A stretch of 57,557 bases of DNA from Oscillospiraceae bacterium (lineage in GTDB: Bacteria; Bacillota; Clostridia; Oscillospirales; Oscillospiraceae): contig JAAWNQ010000012.1 in assembly GCA_022799035.1 (NCBI GenBank), positions 1-57,557 of the forward strand, in the 5' to 3' direction. The translations under genes and the position numbers were made by a program. Of this stretch, positions 18,627 through 28,141 are shown one piece after another (position 1 is the stretch's first letter; every line of letters begins with the position of its first letter). Under the pieces are notes generated by a model that saw nothing but the letters and a program-made list of their open reading frames with translations, was not told the origin of the DNA and did no database searches.

Positions 18627-21407
18627 TCACAGGGCTTCGGGCAGAGAGAGCATAAAGTAAAAATGTTCCTCCCGGGGGATGTCATACCCGAAGGGGGCGA
18701 ATACCTTTCGGGTCAGATTTTCGAGGAAGACATACCACTGGGCTTTTTCATAGATGAGGGCTTCATGTTCCGGTCCCATCTGCAAGGTATCCCCGTCCAC
18801 GATCCGCTCCAGCATGGAGGCGGCGTGCATGAACAGACGGGCATGGACATCCTGGGGAAGGGGCTTTTTATAGTAGTCCCGCTCCAGGGTGCGGGCCAGC
18901 TCCCCGATGCAGGTGACGGCCAGCTCCTGGTTGACGTGGGGGGCGATAAAGTGGAAGCCCTCAATGAGGGAGTTGTAGCTTTCCTCCTTCAGGAATTCCT
19001 CCGCGCCCACAGAGGTTTTGCTGCTGTTAACGGCCCAGTCGTCCACCAGGGAGGCGATGGCGATGAGGCCCCGGCTGTTGAAGACCTGGTCGGCGGTGAT
19101 GAAGGGAACGCCAGGAATGTGGGGGTCTACGGTACCTACGATGAGCTTTAGGGAGTCGTGATAGGTCCGGGCGATGGCGTCCATGTTTTCCAGGGAGCTG
19201 ATGGCCACTACCCGCAGGCGGGGGATGTAGGACAGCCGCTTCTCCAGGATCTCCTGGATGGTCCTGGCGCTGCCGATGCCGGTGACGCAGATAGAGAGAA
19301 TGATGCGCTCGGGGTTTTCATTGGTCAACTGTTCCTGGAGGACCCCCAGGTCGATGCCGGAGGCCTGGAAGAAGTGGCCCACCAGCCGGGAATACCCTTC
19401 GATGATATGACGCTTGACCAGGGACAGGTCGTGGGCCTCCAGGTCCAGGGTGAGGCGGTTGGCCTCCAGCAGGAGCCGCTGCTCCAAAAGGGGGATGACC
19501 CGGCAGGGGATGCCGGTGGCCTTGACCAGCTCCGGCTCCAGGGAGGCCAGGGCCTTGATGTCGGTGAAGATCAGATTGCCCGAGGCGCCGTGGAAGGCGC
19601 TGATGCTGTCACAGACCGCGTTGAACAACGTGTTCTCGGCCCGCCGGTCCACCCAGTAGACATGGGAGGTGTGGTAGACCGAGTTGAGGTATTGGGCCAT
19701 GCCGGCGGCCACTCCCTCGCTGTCCGAGACCAGGGTGATCCAGACAGGGGGGGCTTCCTGCCGGTCTCCCACCTGATGGAGGAGAATGGCCAGACAGTCC
19801 ATCTCGTCGTCGGAGATCTTGGCCTTCAGGACCTGAGAGAGCCAGTCCCGGTTCTTTTGCAGGAACTCCATCTCCCGGACATACCCTGTCATGGAATTGC
19901 GGAAGCTGAAGGGGAGGGCGGGCTGTTCGGAGCGCATCCGGCTTACATACTGGCTGATGTGCATGGCAAGCAGGGTGGCCGCCGTGGGGGGATAGCTCCG
20001 CTCCAACTCGTGGGTGGCCCGGCTGAGGAACTCGCTGCAGATACCGATACAGCCGGGGAAAAGGATACTGCTGAGCATGGACTCGTCTGTGTCCGGGGAT
20101 TGAAGCAGCCGCTCCATGCTCAGATAGTAGTTGCTGATCTCTGAGGCGACCAGCTGCTGGATGTCCGCACTGTCAGAGGTCTGGATGGAGCCGTCGGAGA
20201 CCTTGTTCTCCACGAAGTCATAGATGTCTACAAAAGGAGATGTATCCGCCGGACCGCCCTGGATCCGGGGGGTGGGGACCACCAGATCCTCCTGGAAGCG
20301 GAGCTCCCCGTTGGGAAAGGGCTTATCCTCGGAGGTAAGGTTATAGGTCTGGAAGGAAAGGTCGGAGAAGGCGACCTTGATCTCTCCGGTCCGGTTGCCG
20401 GGGGTGTTTCCACGGAGAAAGGCCTTGGCGCATGAGATCTGCACCATGTTTTTCAGCGTGCCCAGGTTGGAGTGAAGGGAGTAGTCCAGGATACTGTTGA
20501 GGGCCTCCCGCTCGATCCGCAGGGTCCGCCCGATGTGGGAGGCCTCCTCCGCGTAGAAGTGCTCCACCAGCTCCAGCCGCTCCTTGATGGGACGGTCGGA
20601 GAGGGTGGGCATGGAGATGAGAACGGGCATACGGCGCAGGAAGGTCTCCAAAAGGTCGGTGTGGGGTTTGGTGGTGGCGCCGATAAGCATGAAGTGGGAG
20701 TGACGCTGGGTGTTGTCCCCAATGCGGTGAAAGACCCCGGTATCCAGCAGGGTGAAGAAGGTCTCCTGCCCGGCGGCGGAGAGACAGTGGATCTCGTCCA
20801 AAAACAGAATGCCGTTGTTGGCCTGCTCCACAAGACCGGGCTTATCCTCGAAGGCCCCGGTAAAGGCTCCCTTTTTATAACCGAACAGGTGGGACAAAAG
20901 AAGCTGTGGGTTGGCGGTATACTCCGCGCAGTTGAAGACCACAAGAGGGATATTGCCGTGGGAGGCCTGGAAGGCGCCCACCTCCCTTGCGTACTCGTGG
21001 ATGGTACGGGCGAAATGGCTTTTTCCGCTGCCTGTGGGGCCGGTGATGAGCATGTTGAGCCCGTAGGGGGGATAGGTGACGGCGGCCTTGGCGATACGAA
21101 GCTGATACTTCAGGCTGCCGTCCGCCCCCACCAGGTTGGAGAAGGCCTTGGCGTTCTCCGGGGGCTCAGCCTCCTCCTGGGAATTGGGGGGAGAGGTGGG
21201 GGAGTGCTGGGCGGCGGGAAAGAAATGGACGTCCTTTTTTCCCTCCCGGCGCAGCTTCCCATCGGCCACCAGCTTGTTCAGGTCTACGGTGGCGTCGTTG
21301 CGCCAAATGCCGAGAGCGGCGGAGACCTCTTGGGCGGTGACGCCGGAGACAGGGTCCTGCTCCTGGCAGACGGATAGGACGTATTGATAGACAGAATCCT
21401 TTCTCAA
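18627..21407 (-). CDS. LevR-type sigma-54-dependent PTS activator
   Basis: 926 residues. N-terminal winged-helix DNA-binding region (1-62), then an AAA+ domain with Walker A GPTGSGKS at 123-130, the sigma-54 contact motif GAFTGA at 180-185 and Walker B LFLDE at 201-205. PTS regulation domains and EIIA/EIIB-like modules follow (an EIIA-Man-like stretch from about 560, an EIIB-like stretch with SICVTGIGSA near 700, and a second PRD at the end). It should activate the two -24/-12 promoters here, with activity set by PTS phosphorylation. It is co-transcribed behind EIIA. Confidence 0.94.
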   Translation of the reverse strand: MRKDSVYQYVLSVCQEQDPVSGVTAQEVSAALGIWRNDATVDLNKLVADGKLRREGKKDVHFFPAAQHSPTSPPNSQEEAEPPENAKAFSNLVGADGSLKYQLRIAKAAVTYPPYGLNMLITGPTGSGKSHFARTIHEYAREVGAFQASHGNIPLVVFNCAEYTANPQLLLSHLFGYKKGAFTGAFEDKPGLVEQANNGILFLDEIHCLSAAGQETFFTLLDTGVFHRIGDNTQRHSHFMLIGATTKPHTDLLETFLRRMPVLISMPTLSDRPIKERLELVEHFYAEEASHIGRTLRIEREALNSILDYSLHSNLGTLKNMVQISCAKAFLRGNTPGNRTGEIKVAFSDLSFQTYNLTSEDKPFPNGELRFQEDLVVPTPRIQGGPADTSPFVDIYDFVENKVSDGSIQTSDSADIQQLVASEISNYYLSMERLLQSPDTDESMLSSILFPGCIGICSEFLSRATHELERSYPPTAATLLAMHISQYVSRMRSEQPALPFSFRNSMTGYVREMEFLQKNRDWLSQVLKAKISDDEMDCLAILLHQVGDRQEAPPVWITLVSDSEGVAAGMAQYLNSVYHTSHVYWVDRRAENTLFNAVCDSISAFHGASGNLIFTDIKALASLEPELVKATGIPCRVIPLLEQRLLLEANRLTLDLEAHDLSLVKRHIIEGYSRLVGHFFQASGIDLGVLQEQLTNENPERIILSICVTGIGSARTIQEILEKRLSYIPRLRVVAISSLENMDAIARTYHDSLKLIVGTVDPHIPGVPFITADQVFNSRGLIAIASLVDDWAVNSSKTSVGAEEFLKEESYNSLIEGFHFIAPHVNQELAVTCIGELARTLERDYYKKPLPQDVHARLFMHAASMLERIVDGDTLQMGPEHEALIYEKAQWYVFLENLTRKVFAPFGYDIPREEHFYFMLSLPEAL

Positions 21408-21439
21408 GGGACACCTCCTGTTCCTGGGGCGGCGGTAAA

Positions 21440-21865
21440 TCAGGCTATTTCGGAGAAAAAGGCCTCCAAATTGACGATGGAATCGTGGGCGGTCTCCTGA
21501 AGGGCGCGGATGAGCTCACTGCCCTTCATCATGTCCCGCAAGGACAGGGCCTCCAAAAGAACGGCCAGGTTCATTCCGCACAGTCCGGGGAAGGTCTCCC
21601 CTCCGCACTGGGTAAGCATCTGGTTGAAGGGGGTCCCGCTGGCGATGTCAAAGAGGATGATGGAGCCCTCCGGCATCTGCCGGAACAGGCTCATAGCCTG
21701 GGCACCGTATTCGGTGACATCAGCGTTTTCCAGCAGGGGAAGGGCTGCGGTGTTGGGGGTCTCCCCCATGATCATCCGGGCGGATTCCAGCAGGGCGGTA
21801 CACAGGGGGCCGTGGGACAGGAGCAGGATCCCCGGCAGGGTTTGGTCGAAGATTTCGTTGGGCAT
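21440..21865 (-). CDS. Mannose-family PTS EIIA
   Basis: 141 residues. The phosphoryl-accepting histidine is at about residue 18 in LLLSHGPL. It receives phosphate from HPr and gives it to EIIB. In LevR systems the EIIA/EIIB pair also controls the activator by phosphorylating its PRDs. It precedes the activator gene by 32 bp and follows a sigma-54 promoter, so the signalling proteins form their own unit apart from the permease operon. Confidence 0.92.
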   Translation of the reverse strand: MPNEIFDQTLPGILLLSHGPLCTALLESARMIMGETPNTAALPLLENADVTEYGAQAMSLFRQMPEGSIILFDIASGTPFNQMLTQCGGETFPGLCGMNLAVLLEALSLRDMMKGSELIRALQETAHDSIVNLEAFFSEIA

Positions 21866-21898
21866 ATGCGATGCGCCTCCTTCTGTCTATTTTATTAC

Positions 21899-21913
21899 GC
21901 AAAAAACGTGCCA
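21899..21913 (-). promoter_or_regulatory. Sigma-54 (-24/-12) promoter of EIIA-levR
   Basis: TGGCAC-N5-TTGC on the minus strand (-24 at 21908-21913, -12 at 21899-21902), about 35 bp upstream of the EIIA start. It implies positive autoregulation of the activator. Confidence 0.85.
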
Positions 21914-22105
21914 CTACTTGTAGCGGGGAACTCCTACGAATAGAGAAGAATGGGGGGTGAGGGCCTTAGGCCCTGGGAACGAAAAGGGGGGACGGGCTTG
22001 GGGACGTCCCCTGAACCCTCTTTCCAAAAAATTTTACTCAACGTGCAAAGGGCTGGGGTAAAGGGCTTTTATGGTGAGAGGCGGCGGGTCGGGCGGAGGG
22101 CGAGA

Positions 22106-22134
22106 TTGAAAGAGAGAAAAGACTGTGCTAAAAT
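22106..22134 (+). promoter_or_regulatory. Promoter of rpoN
   Basis: TTGAAA (22106-22111), 17 bp, TAAAAT (22129-22134), 28 bp before the rpoN start. Confidence 0.6.
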
Positions 22135-22161
22135 GAGAAAAATGTCGAAAAGGAGGTATCT

Positions 22162-23514
22162 ATGATGGAATTGCGCCAAAGCCAGAAACAGACCCAGATG
22201 CTGACGCCTCAAATGGCGCAATCCATCCAGATCCTCCAGATGGATATACAAACCCTGAGGGAGTATGTGGAGGAGGTCTTTCAGGAGAACCCCATGCTGG
22301 AGCTGCCTGAGCAGAAGGAGGGGCTGGACCATGGGGAGGAGCCGGAGGGAAGGGTGGAGACTTTGGCCGCCGGGGATTGGCAGAATGTATATTACCACGC
22401 CCAGGACGCCGAGGGGGGACAGGGGGATGCGCTGTCCAATTTAGGCTGTTTTGTGGATGAGGAGAACGACCTGAAGCGGTATATTCTCTCCCAGTTTATG
22501 GGTACCGAGCTGGAGCGGGATGTGATGGCGGGGGTGGAATTCCTGCTGGACCGGCTGGACCCGGAGGGGTTTCTGGACGAGTCCCTGCCGGAGCTGGCCC
22601 GGGGTTCCGGCCTGTCTGAGCGGACCATGGAGCGGGCACTGATCGAGCTCCAGGCAGCGGATCCTGCCGGAGTGGGGGCCAGGGACCTGGGGGAGTGTCT
22701 GCGCCTTCAGTTGGAGCGCCGGGCCGGGGACCACCGGCTTGCGGCGGCGATCGCGGAGAACTATTTGGATCACCTGGCCAAGAACCGGTACGGGGCCATT
22801 GGCCGGGCGTTGAACGCGGCGGAGCCGGAGGTGAGGGAGGCCTGCGCCCTGATCCGGAGGCTGACCCCGAGACCGGGGGCGGGGTTTGCCGCCCGGGAGA
22901 ATCTGGCGTATATCACGCCCGATGTGGTGGTGACGGAGGTCCGGGGCCATTTGGAGCTTTCCGCCAACGACGCCATGCTGCCCCGGCTCCAGCTCAGCCC
23001 CTATTACAATGAACTGCTTCGAAACACCGGGGATCGGGAGGTGCGGGAGTATCTGGCGGAGAAAACCAACCAAGCCAAATGGATACTGCGGAGTATTGAA
23101 CAGCGCCGATCCACTCTGCTGCGCTGCGCCCAGTGGATCGTGGAGCGGCAAGGGGAGTTTTTTTACCATGGGCCTGGCCGGCTACGGGCGGTGACCATGG
23201 GGGACGCGGCCCGGGAGTTGGGGATCCATGAGTCAACGGTGAGTCGGGCGGTGAAGGATAAATATTTGCAGTGTGACAGGGGCATCTATCCCTTGAACTA
23301 CTTTTTCTCCCGCTCGCTGGGGGAGGGAGGGACATCGACGGCGGCGGCCAAGGTCCTGCTGCGGGAGCTGGTGGAGGGGGAAAAATCCCCCCTGTCCGAC
23401 CAGAGGCTGAGCCAGGAGATGACCGCCAGAGGCTGTCCCCTCTCCCGGAGGACGGTGGCCAAGTACCGGGAGGAGCTGGGGATACCTCCCGCCGTAGGGA
23501 GAAAGAAAAGCTGA
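22162..23514 (+). CDS. rpoN: RNA polymerase sigma-54 factor
   Basis: 450 residues. Region I is Gln- and Leu-rich (QKQTQMLTPQMAQSIQILQM), followed by an acidic region II, the core-binding domain, a helix-turn-helix (GIHESTVSRAVKDKY near 355-369), and the RpoN box SRRTVAKYREELGIP near the C-terminus that reads the -24 element. ATGs at 22162 and 22165 are both well spaced from AGGAGG. It serves the LevR-type activator next door. Confidence 0.96.
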   Translation: MMELRQSQKQTQMLTPQMAQSIQILQMDIQTLREYVEEVFQENPMLELPEQKEGLDHGEEPEGRVETLAAGDWQNVYYHAQDAEGGQGDALSNLGCFVDEENDLKRYILSQFMGTELERDVMAGVEFLLDRLDPEGFLDESLPELARGSGLSERTMERALIELQAADPAGVGARDLGECLRLQLERRAGDHRLAAAIAENYLDHLAKNRYGAIGRALNAAEPEVREACALIRRLTPRPGAGFAARENLAYITPDVVVTEVRGHLELSANDAMLPRLQLSPYYNELLRNTGDREVREYLAEKTNQAKWILRSIEQRRSTLLRCAQWIVERQGEFFYHGPGRLRAVTMGDAARELGIHESTVSRAVKDKYLQCDRGIYPLNYFFSRSLGEGGTSTAAAKVLLRELVEGEKSPLSDQRLSQEMTARGCPLSRRTVAKYREELGIPPAVGRKKS

Positions 23515-23545
23515 GCGGGGATCCGGAGACGGATCCCCGCTTTTT
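23515..23545 (+). terminator. Terminator of rpoN
   Basis: 11-bp perfect stem GCGGGGATCCG/CGGATCCCCGC with a GAGA loop and T5, starting directly at the rpoN stop codon. Confidence 0.92.
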
Positions 23546-23600
23546 ATAGTTTGAAGTATAGCATATTTTTGAGCTCAAAAAAACCGGGAATCAAAAATTG

Positions 23601-23636
23601 AGAAAAATACCCGGCATTCCCAAAGGAATGCCGGGT
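23601..23636 (-). terminator. Terminator of the IclR-linked catabolic operon
   Basis: 12-bp stem ACCCGGCATTCC/GGAATGCCGGGT with a T run on the minus strand, just past the CoA-transferase B stop codon. Confidence 0.9.
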
Positions 23637-23644
23637 AAGGGGGA

Positions 23645-24367
23645 TCAGAATTCGGAATCCCGGACCCGGTCCGGGTCGATCTGGGACAGGCATTGAAGCT
23701 CCTCCTGGGAGGGAGGTTCCATCACCTGATACCGGCTGCCGATGGGGAAGCCGGTATTTTGGGCTACCTCCTCATAGGAGACGCCGGGGTACAGGAGGGA
23801 GAGCTCCAGCAGACCCTGACGCTTTTCAAATACACATAGGGGAGTGAAGACCTTGCCCACATGGCCGAAGCTGGTGACAAAGTCCACATGCTCCACAAAG
23901 GTCCGCAGATCGTGCTTGGTGCGCCAGACCAGGGCCCGGTTGGCGTTGGGCACCAGGACCGCGCTGCCGGCTCCGCCGGGGAGCTTTACTTTGGGGCGGT
24001 CATAGGGGCCGATACAGGAATTATTCAGATGGGCGGTCTGGTCGATCTGGACGCCGCCCAGGAAAGCGGTGTCCAGTCTGCCCCTGGCGGCCAGGTCAAA
24101 GATATCGGCCAGGTCGAAGCGGCATTTGGTCCCCAAAAAGAGATTGTCCCCATCGGTGGAGATATCCAGCTTTTCCGGAAGCATCCGGTAGCCGCCGGTG
24201 ATATTCACATAGTTCAGATCTTTCCCGTAGCAGCGCTGGGCGAGCTGGACGGCCACGTGGGGGATGGTGGAGGCCAGACCGTGGAACACGCTCTCTCCGG
24301 GACGCAGTTCCCGGGCGATGGCGGTGACCATCAGGTCGGCGGTGCGGGAAATGTCCAGTTGGCTCAC
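23645..24367 (-). CDS. CoA-transferase family I, subunit B-like, lacking the catalytic Glu
   Basis: 240 residues, similar along its length to glutaconate CoA-transferase subunit B (FLGGVQID, NNSCIGPY, FVTSFGHVG, QNTGFPI). In glutaconate CoA-transferase the catalytic glutamate lies in a VESG motif. The matching place here, about residue 56, reads YVNITGG, so the glutamate is absent. IpdAB-type relatives also lack it and act as CoA-thioester hydrolases or ring openers. The reaction here may therefore not be CoA transfer. The start overlaps the stop of subunit A by 4 bp, so translation is coupled. Confidence 0.85.
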   Translation of the reverse strand: MSQLDISRTADLMVTAIARELRPGESVFHGLASTIPHVAVQLAQRCYGKDLNYVNITGGYRMLPEKLDISTDGDNLFLGTKCRFDLADIFDLAARGRLDTAFLGGVQIDQTAHLNNSCIGPYDRPKVKLPGGAGSAVLVPNANRALVWRTKHDLRTFVEHVDFVTSFGHVGKVFTPLCVFEKRQGLLELSLLYPGVSYEEVAQNTGFPIGSRYQVMEPPSQEELQCLSQIDPDRVRDSEF

Positions 24368-25167
24368 TGAAGCTCCCTCCCTTCCAGCCCGGCGGCCGCC
24401 AGAGCGGCCTGGGGCTCCTTGGCGGCCAGGAAGGAGCGCAGCTCCTCCCGGTCCATATCGTAGCAGCCGCTGACGGCGCAGGGTCTGGCTCCTCCGGGCA
24501 GATGGACCACTGCTGTGGTGACGGCGGCGGGAATGTCGGCCCGGTGGGGATCTTGGGCAAAGAAGCTGCCGGGAACGATCTCCTCGGCTGTGAGGACCAC
24601 TTTTTTCGCGGCCTTGGCAATGATGGAGTCCTCATATACGGGACCGGAGATACAGGCGTTTCCCTCCTCATCCGCCTTTTGCACGTGGAGGAAGGCCACG
24701 TCGGGGGCGATGGCCCGGACGGCCACCAGCTCCTCCCCGGTGTAGGGACAGGTTACCTTATGAAAACCAACGGCCTTCAGAAGGTCGGAGTCCATCATCC
24801 CCCGGATGGGCAGAAAGGGAACGCCGTAGATGGCGGCCCGCCAGGAGGTGATGACGGAGTAGCAGGCGTTCTCATTGGCCCGGACCAGGCCGGACTCCAC
24901 CCCCTTGCGGTACCAGCGGCATAGGCCGAATTCTCCCTCGTACCCCACAAAGCCGGCGGTAACCGCTTTTACACAGCCTGCGGCGCAGAGAAGGTCGGCC
25001 TCATAGGCGATGGCGGTCTTCATAAGGTGCAGGTCTTTCCGGCCCTGGCGGATCAGCTCCTTCACAGCTCCCATGGGAGAGCGGAACAGGGCGTTGCCGC
25101 CAAAGGCCACCGTATCCCCGTCCTTCACCAGAGCCACGGCGGCGGACAGGTCCATGCGTTTGGACAT
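24364..25167 (-). CDS. CoA-transferase family I, subunit A-like
   Basis: 267 residues from the ATG at 25167, chosen because AGGAGG lies just upstream. An earlier TTG would put the Shine-Dalgarno inside the gene. Family features are DGDTVAFGG near residue 18, VPFLPIRGMMDSDL near 120 and AIAPDVAFLHVQKADEEGN near 156. It pairs with subunit B. Its placement downstream of the aldolase/dehydrogenase genes suggests a CoA thioester step in the same catabolic route. Confidence 0.85.
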   Translation of the reverse strand: MSKRMDLSAAVALVKDGDTVAFGGNALFRSPMGAVKELIRQGRKDLHLMKTAIAYEADLLCAAGCVKAVTAGFVGYEGEFGLCRWYRKGVESGLVRANENACYSVITSWRAAIYGVPFLPIRGMMDSDLLKAVGFHKVTCPYTGEELVAVRAIAPDVAFLHVQKADEEGNACISGPVYEDSIIAKAAKKVVLTAEEIVPGSFFAQDPHRADIPAAVTTAVVHLPGGARPCAVSGCYDMDREELRSFLAAKEPQAALAAAGLEGRELQ

Positions 25168-25198
25168 GACGATCCCTCCTAACAAGGTTTTTCATATA

Positions 25199-26530
25199 CT
25201 ATTTCACCATTCCGGCCGCCAATTGGACCGGATCCCAGACGTAGTTGAAGGGGGGCGCGTAGCCCAGGTCGGCCAGGGCAAGCTGGGGGGCGGTGACTCC
25301 GGCCTCGATGGCTAGAGCGCACATTCCGATACGGCCCGCAGCCCCCTCCAGCCCGGCGAGCTGCGCGCCCAAAAGGGCCTTGGAGTGGGTGTGGAAAAAG
25401 AGCTTTACAGTGAGCTCACAGCCTCCCGGGTAGTAGGGGGGCCTTGTGTGGGCGGTGGTGGAGACCACCCGGAGGGGGATCCCCGCATCCCGGGCCTCCC
25501 GCTCGTTGATGCCGGTGCGGGCCACCTCCAGGTCCACCACCCGGCACATGGAGGTGCCCAATGCCCCCGGAAGACGGCTGTCCTGACCGCACAGGACCTC
25601 GCCCAACACCTTCCCCTGCTTGTTGGCGTTGGTGCCCAGGGGGAGGTAGACGGGTTTTCCGGTGACCTTGTTGATGATGGTGGCGCAGTCCCCGGCGGCA
25701 TAGATGTGGGGGAGGCTGGACCGCATCTGATCGTCCACCACCACGGCTCCGTTGGGAAGCAGGTCCACCCCGGTTTCCCGCAGGAAGGCGGTGTTGGGCC
25801 GCACTCCCACGGAGAGAATGACCAGCTGGGCGGGGTACTCCCCCTTGTCGGTGATCACCCCGGTCACTTGGTCGCCTCCGGTGAGGGCCTTTACCGCCTC
25901 TCCAGTGTGGAGGACCACCCCGTTTCGCTCCAGAGCCTGGGTGATGAGGGGGGCAAAATCCTCGTCCATGACCATCATGGGCCGGGGGGCCATCTCCAGC
26001 ATGGTGACCTTTTTGCGGAGCCGGACGAAGGATTCCGCCAGCTCCAGGCCGATGTACCCGGCCCCTACGATGACCACGTCGGATACGCCGCTACGCTCGG
26101 CCCAGTCCCGGATAGCCTGGGCGTCGGCGATGGACTTGAGGGTGAAGACCCCCTGCCTGTCCCGGCCCTCCAAGGGGGGGAGGATGGGGGAGGCTCCGGT
26201 GGCGATCACTAACTCGTCGTAGGATTCGCGGACCAAGGCCCCCGTCTCCGTGTTGCGGGCGGTGACTGTTTTGGCGGTGGGGTCCACCGCTACCGCCTCG
26301 TGGGCCAGGCGGAGGTCCACCCCGCTTTTCAGGAAAGCCTCCGGCTTCCGGATGCGGATCTTGTCGGCGTCGTCATTGACCCCGCCGATGTAATAGGGCA
26401 GGCCGCAGGCACCGTAGGAGGTCTCCCGGGTCCGTTCAAACACGGTGACCTGGGCGTGGGGCAGGCCCCGGCGGAGCTTAGAGGCGGCGCTCATCCCGGC
26501 GGCGTCGCCGCCCAATATCACGATTTTCAT
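25199..26530 (-). CDS. CoA-disulfide reductase/NADH oxidase-like flavoprotein
   Basis: 443 residues. N-terminal FAD-binding GGDAAGMSAA, the single redox cysteine at about 42 in YGACGLPYYIGG, a central NAD(P)H domain (VIVGAGYIGLELAE), the FAD motif IYAAGDCA, and a C-terminal dimerisation domain. The family includes CoA-disulfide reductases and water-forming NADH oxidases with the single redox-active cysteine. In this operon it could regenerate free CoA or dispose of electrons; the substrate is not decided by sequence. Confidence 0.88.
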   Translation of the reverse strand: MKIVILGGDAAGMSAASKLRRGLPHAQVTVFERTRETSYGACGLPYYIGGVNDDADKIRIRKPEAFLKSGVDLRLAHEAVAVDPTAKTVTARNTETGALVRESYDELVIATGASPILPPLEGRDRQGVFTLKSIADAQAIRDWAERSGVSDVVIVGAGYIGLELAESFVRLRKKVTMLEMAPRPMMVMDEDFAPLITQALERNGVVLHTGEAVKALTGGDQVTGVITDKGEYPAQLVILSVGVRPNTAFLRETGVDLLPNGAVVVDDQMRSSLPHIYAAGDCATIINKVTGKPVYLPLGTNANKQGKVLGEVLCGQDSRLPGALGTSMCRVVDLEVARTGINEREARDAGIPLRVVSTTAHTRPPYYPGGCELTVKLFFHTHSKALLGAQLAGLEGAAGRIGMCALAIEAGVTAPQLALADLGYAPPFNYVWDPVQLAAGMVK

Positions 26531-26582
26531 AACATCCCTCCAAATTTCAGTGTGGAGTGCCGCCTTCCAAAAACACGAAGCT

Positions 26583-26611
26583 ACGCGGAGATCGTCCGCG
26601 CAGCTCCGCGT
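26583..26611. other. Intercistronic stem-loop before the flavoprotein gene
   Basis: ACGCGGAG/CTCCGCGT stem inside an outer GCCTTCC/GGAAGGC pairing in the 125-bp gap between the permease and flavoprotein genes. No T run. Possible mRNA processing or attenuation structure. Confidence 0.5.
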
Positions 26612-26655
26612 GAATGGGAAGGCAGCAAGAGAATAGAGAGTGAATCAGATGTAGC

Positions 26656-28041
26656 TCAGTGAATGAACAGGCTGGCGATCAGGATGAAGGCCAGACTGAT
26701 GACCGACTCCAGGAAGCAGACCAGGGTGTAGGTCTTGAAGCCGCCCTCGGTGGTCAGGCCGGAGATCTTGGTGGTGATCCAGAAGGCGGAGTCGTTGACA
26801 TGAGCGCCGCACAGAGTTCCGGAGAAACCGGCCATGGCGATGAGCGCGGGGTTGGCGTTCAGGGTGCCCATGGAGGCCACAATGCCCAGGGCGGTGATCA
26901 TTGCCACCGTGCCGGAGCCTTGAGCCACCTTCAGCAGGGCGGCGATGAGCCACACAAAGAGGATGATGGGCATATTGATGTTGTGCAGGATGCTCTCCAG
27001 AACGGAGCCCACCCCGGCGGCGGTCAGGACCTGGCCCAGGCCGCCGCCCATGCCGGTGATGAGCAGCACGGTGCCGGCGGCGCCCACAGCCTTACTGATG
27101 CTCTTTTCCACCTGGTCGGCGGTCATGCGGTGATTCATCAGGCAGACGGCCATGGCGGCGATGGTGCCGGCCATCATGGCAAACTCCTTGGCGCCCAGCA
27201 TCTGGATAAAGTCGGGGACCAGGGATACGCCGTCAGCGTTCTTGCCCACGATGGCGCCCCAGACGGTGTTGATGAGGATGAGCACGATGGGCAGGGCGAT
27301 GGGCAGCAGGGAGGCGAACATGCCGGGCAGCTTGCTCTCGTCCCGCATCAGCTCCTTGGCCCGGGCCTCAGCCTCGGCCTCCAGGGCGGGGTCGTGCTCC
27401 TCGCAGCTCTCGGTCCAGAAGCCCTTGCGGGAGAGGAAGACATTGTTGTAGATGAACATGGACAACAGGAAGGTGGGAAGGCCGATGGCGATGCCCGCGG
27501 CGATGGTCACCCCGATGGGGACTCCCATCAGCTCGCCGCCGGTCATGGGACCAGGGGTGGGGGGGATGAAGGTGTGGGCGATGCCCAGACCGGCCACCAG
27601 GCCGCCCACAAAGTGGGGCAGGATCTTCTGGGTGTTCTTATGGGCCAGGGTCTTGGCCAGGGGGGTCAGGATCACGTAGCCAACGTCGTAGAACACGGGG
27701 ATGGAGACGATGAAGCCGGTGCTGCCCATGGCGTAGTCGGCCCGCTTTTCTCCAAAAATCTTAAGAAGGCCGTTGGCGATGGTCTGGACGGCGCCCACAT
27801 CGGCCACGAGCTGGCCCAGCATGACGCCGAAGCCCACCGAGATACCGATGCCTTTTAATGTGTTGCCGAAGCCTGTACTGATGGCTCCCACGGTGGCGGT
27901 CATCCCCACGTTGCTGGCGATGCCCATGAACAGGGCGCCCACAAACATGGCGATGGCGGCGTTGAGCTTAAACTTGAGGATCAGAACCAGAATGATCAGA
28001 ATGGAAATGGCGAGCCAAAGCAGGATAATAGAATTTTCCAT
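26656..28041 (-). CDS. GntP-family permease
   Basis: 461 residues from the ATG at 28041 (GGAGG 12 nt upstream). About 12-13 membrane segments and family blocks such as HTFIPPTPGPMTGGELMGV near 165 and AQGSGTVAMITALG near 370. GntP carriers are proton symporters for gluconate and other sugar acids or hydroxy acids. Directly downstream of an IlvD-type dehydratase it is the likely importer of the operon's substrate, pointing to a polyhydroxy acid rather than an aromatic compound. Confidence 0.92.
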   Translation of the reverse strand: MENSIILLWLAISILIILVLILKFKLNAAIAMFVGALFMGIASNVGMTATVGAISTGFGNTLKGIGISVGFGVMLGQLVADVGAVQTIANGLLKIFGEKRADYAMGSTGFIVSIPVFYDVGYVILTPLAKTLAHKNTQKILPHFVGGLVAGLGIAHTFIPPTPGPMTGGELMGVPIGVTIAAGIAIGLPTFLLSMFIYNNVFLSRKGFWTESCEEHDPALEAEAEARAKELMRDESKLPGMFASLLPIALPIVLILINTVWGAIVGKNADGVSLVPDFIQMLGAKEFAMMAGTIAAMAVCLMNHRMTADQVEKSISKAVGAAGTVLLITGMGGGLGQVLTAAGVGSVLESILHNINMPIILFVWLIAALLKVAQGSGTVAMITALGIVASMGTLNANPALIAMAGFSGTLCGAHVNDSAFWITTKISGLTTEGGFKTYTLVCFLESVISLAFILIASLFIH

Positions 28042-28141
28042 GGATAAAGGTCCTCCTTTCAACATACCAAAGTCTCTTTTTGGCGGTACACAGGGGGGAT
28101 CTTCTCTATTCTTTGCACCCGGTTGGAAAAACGGGAAGTAT

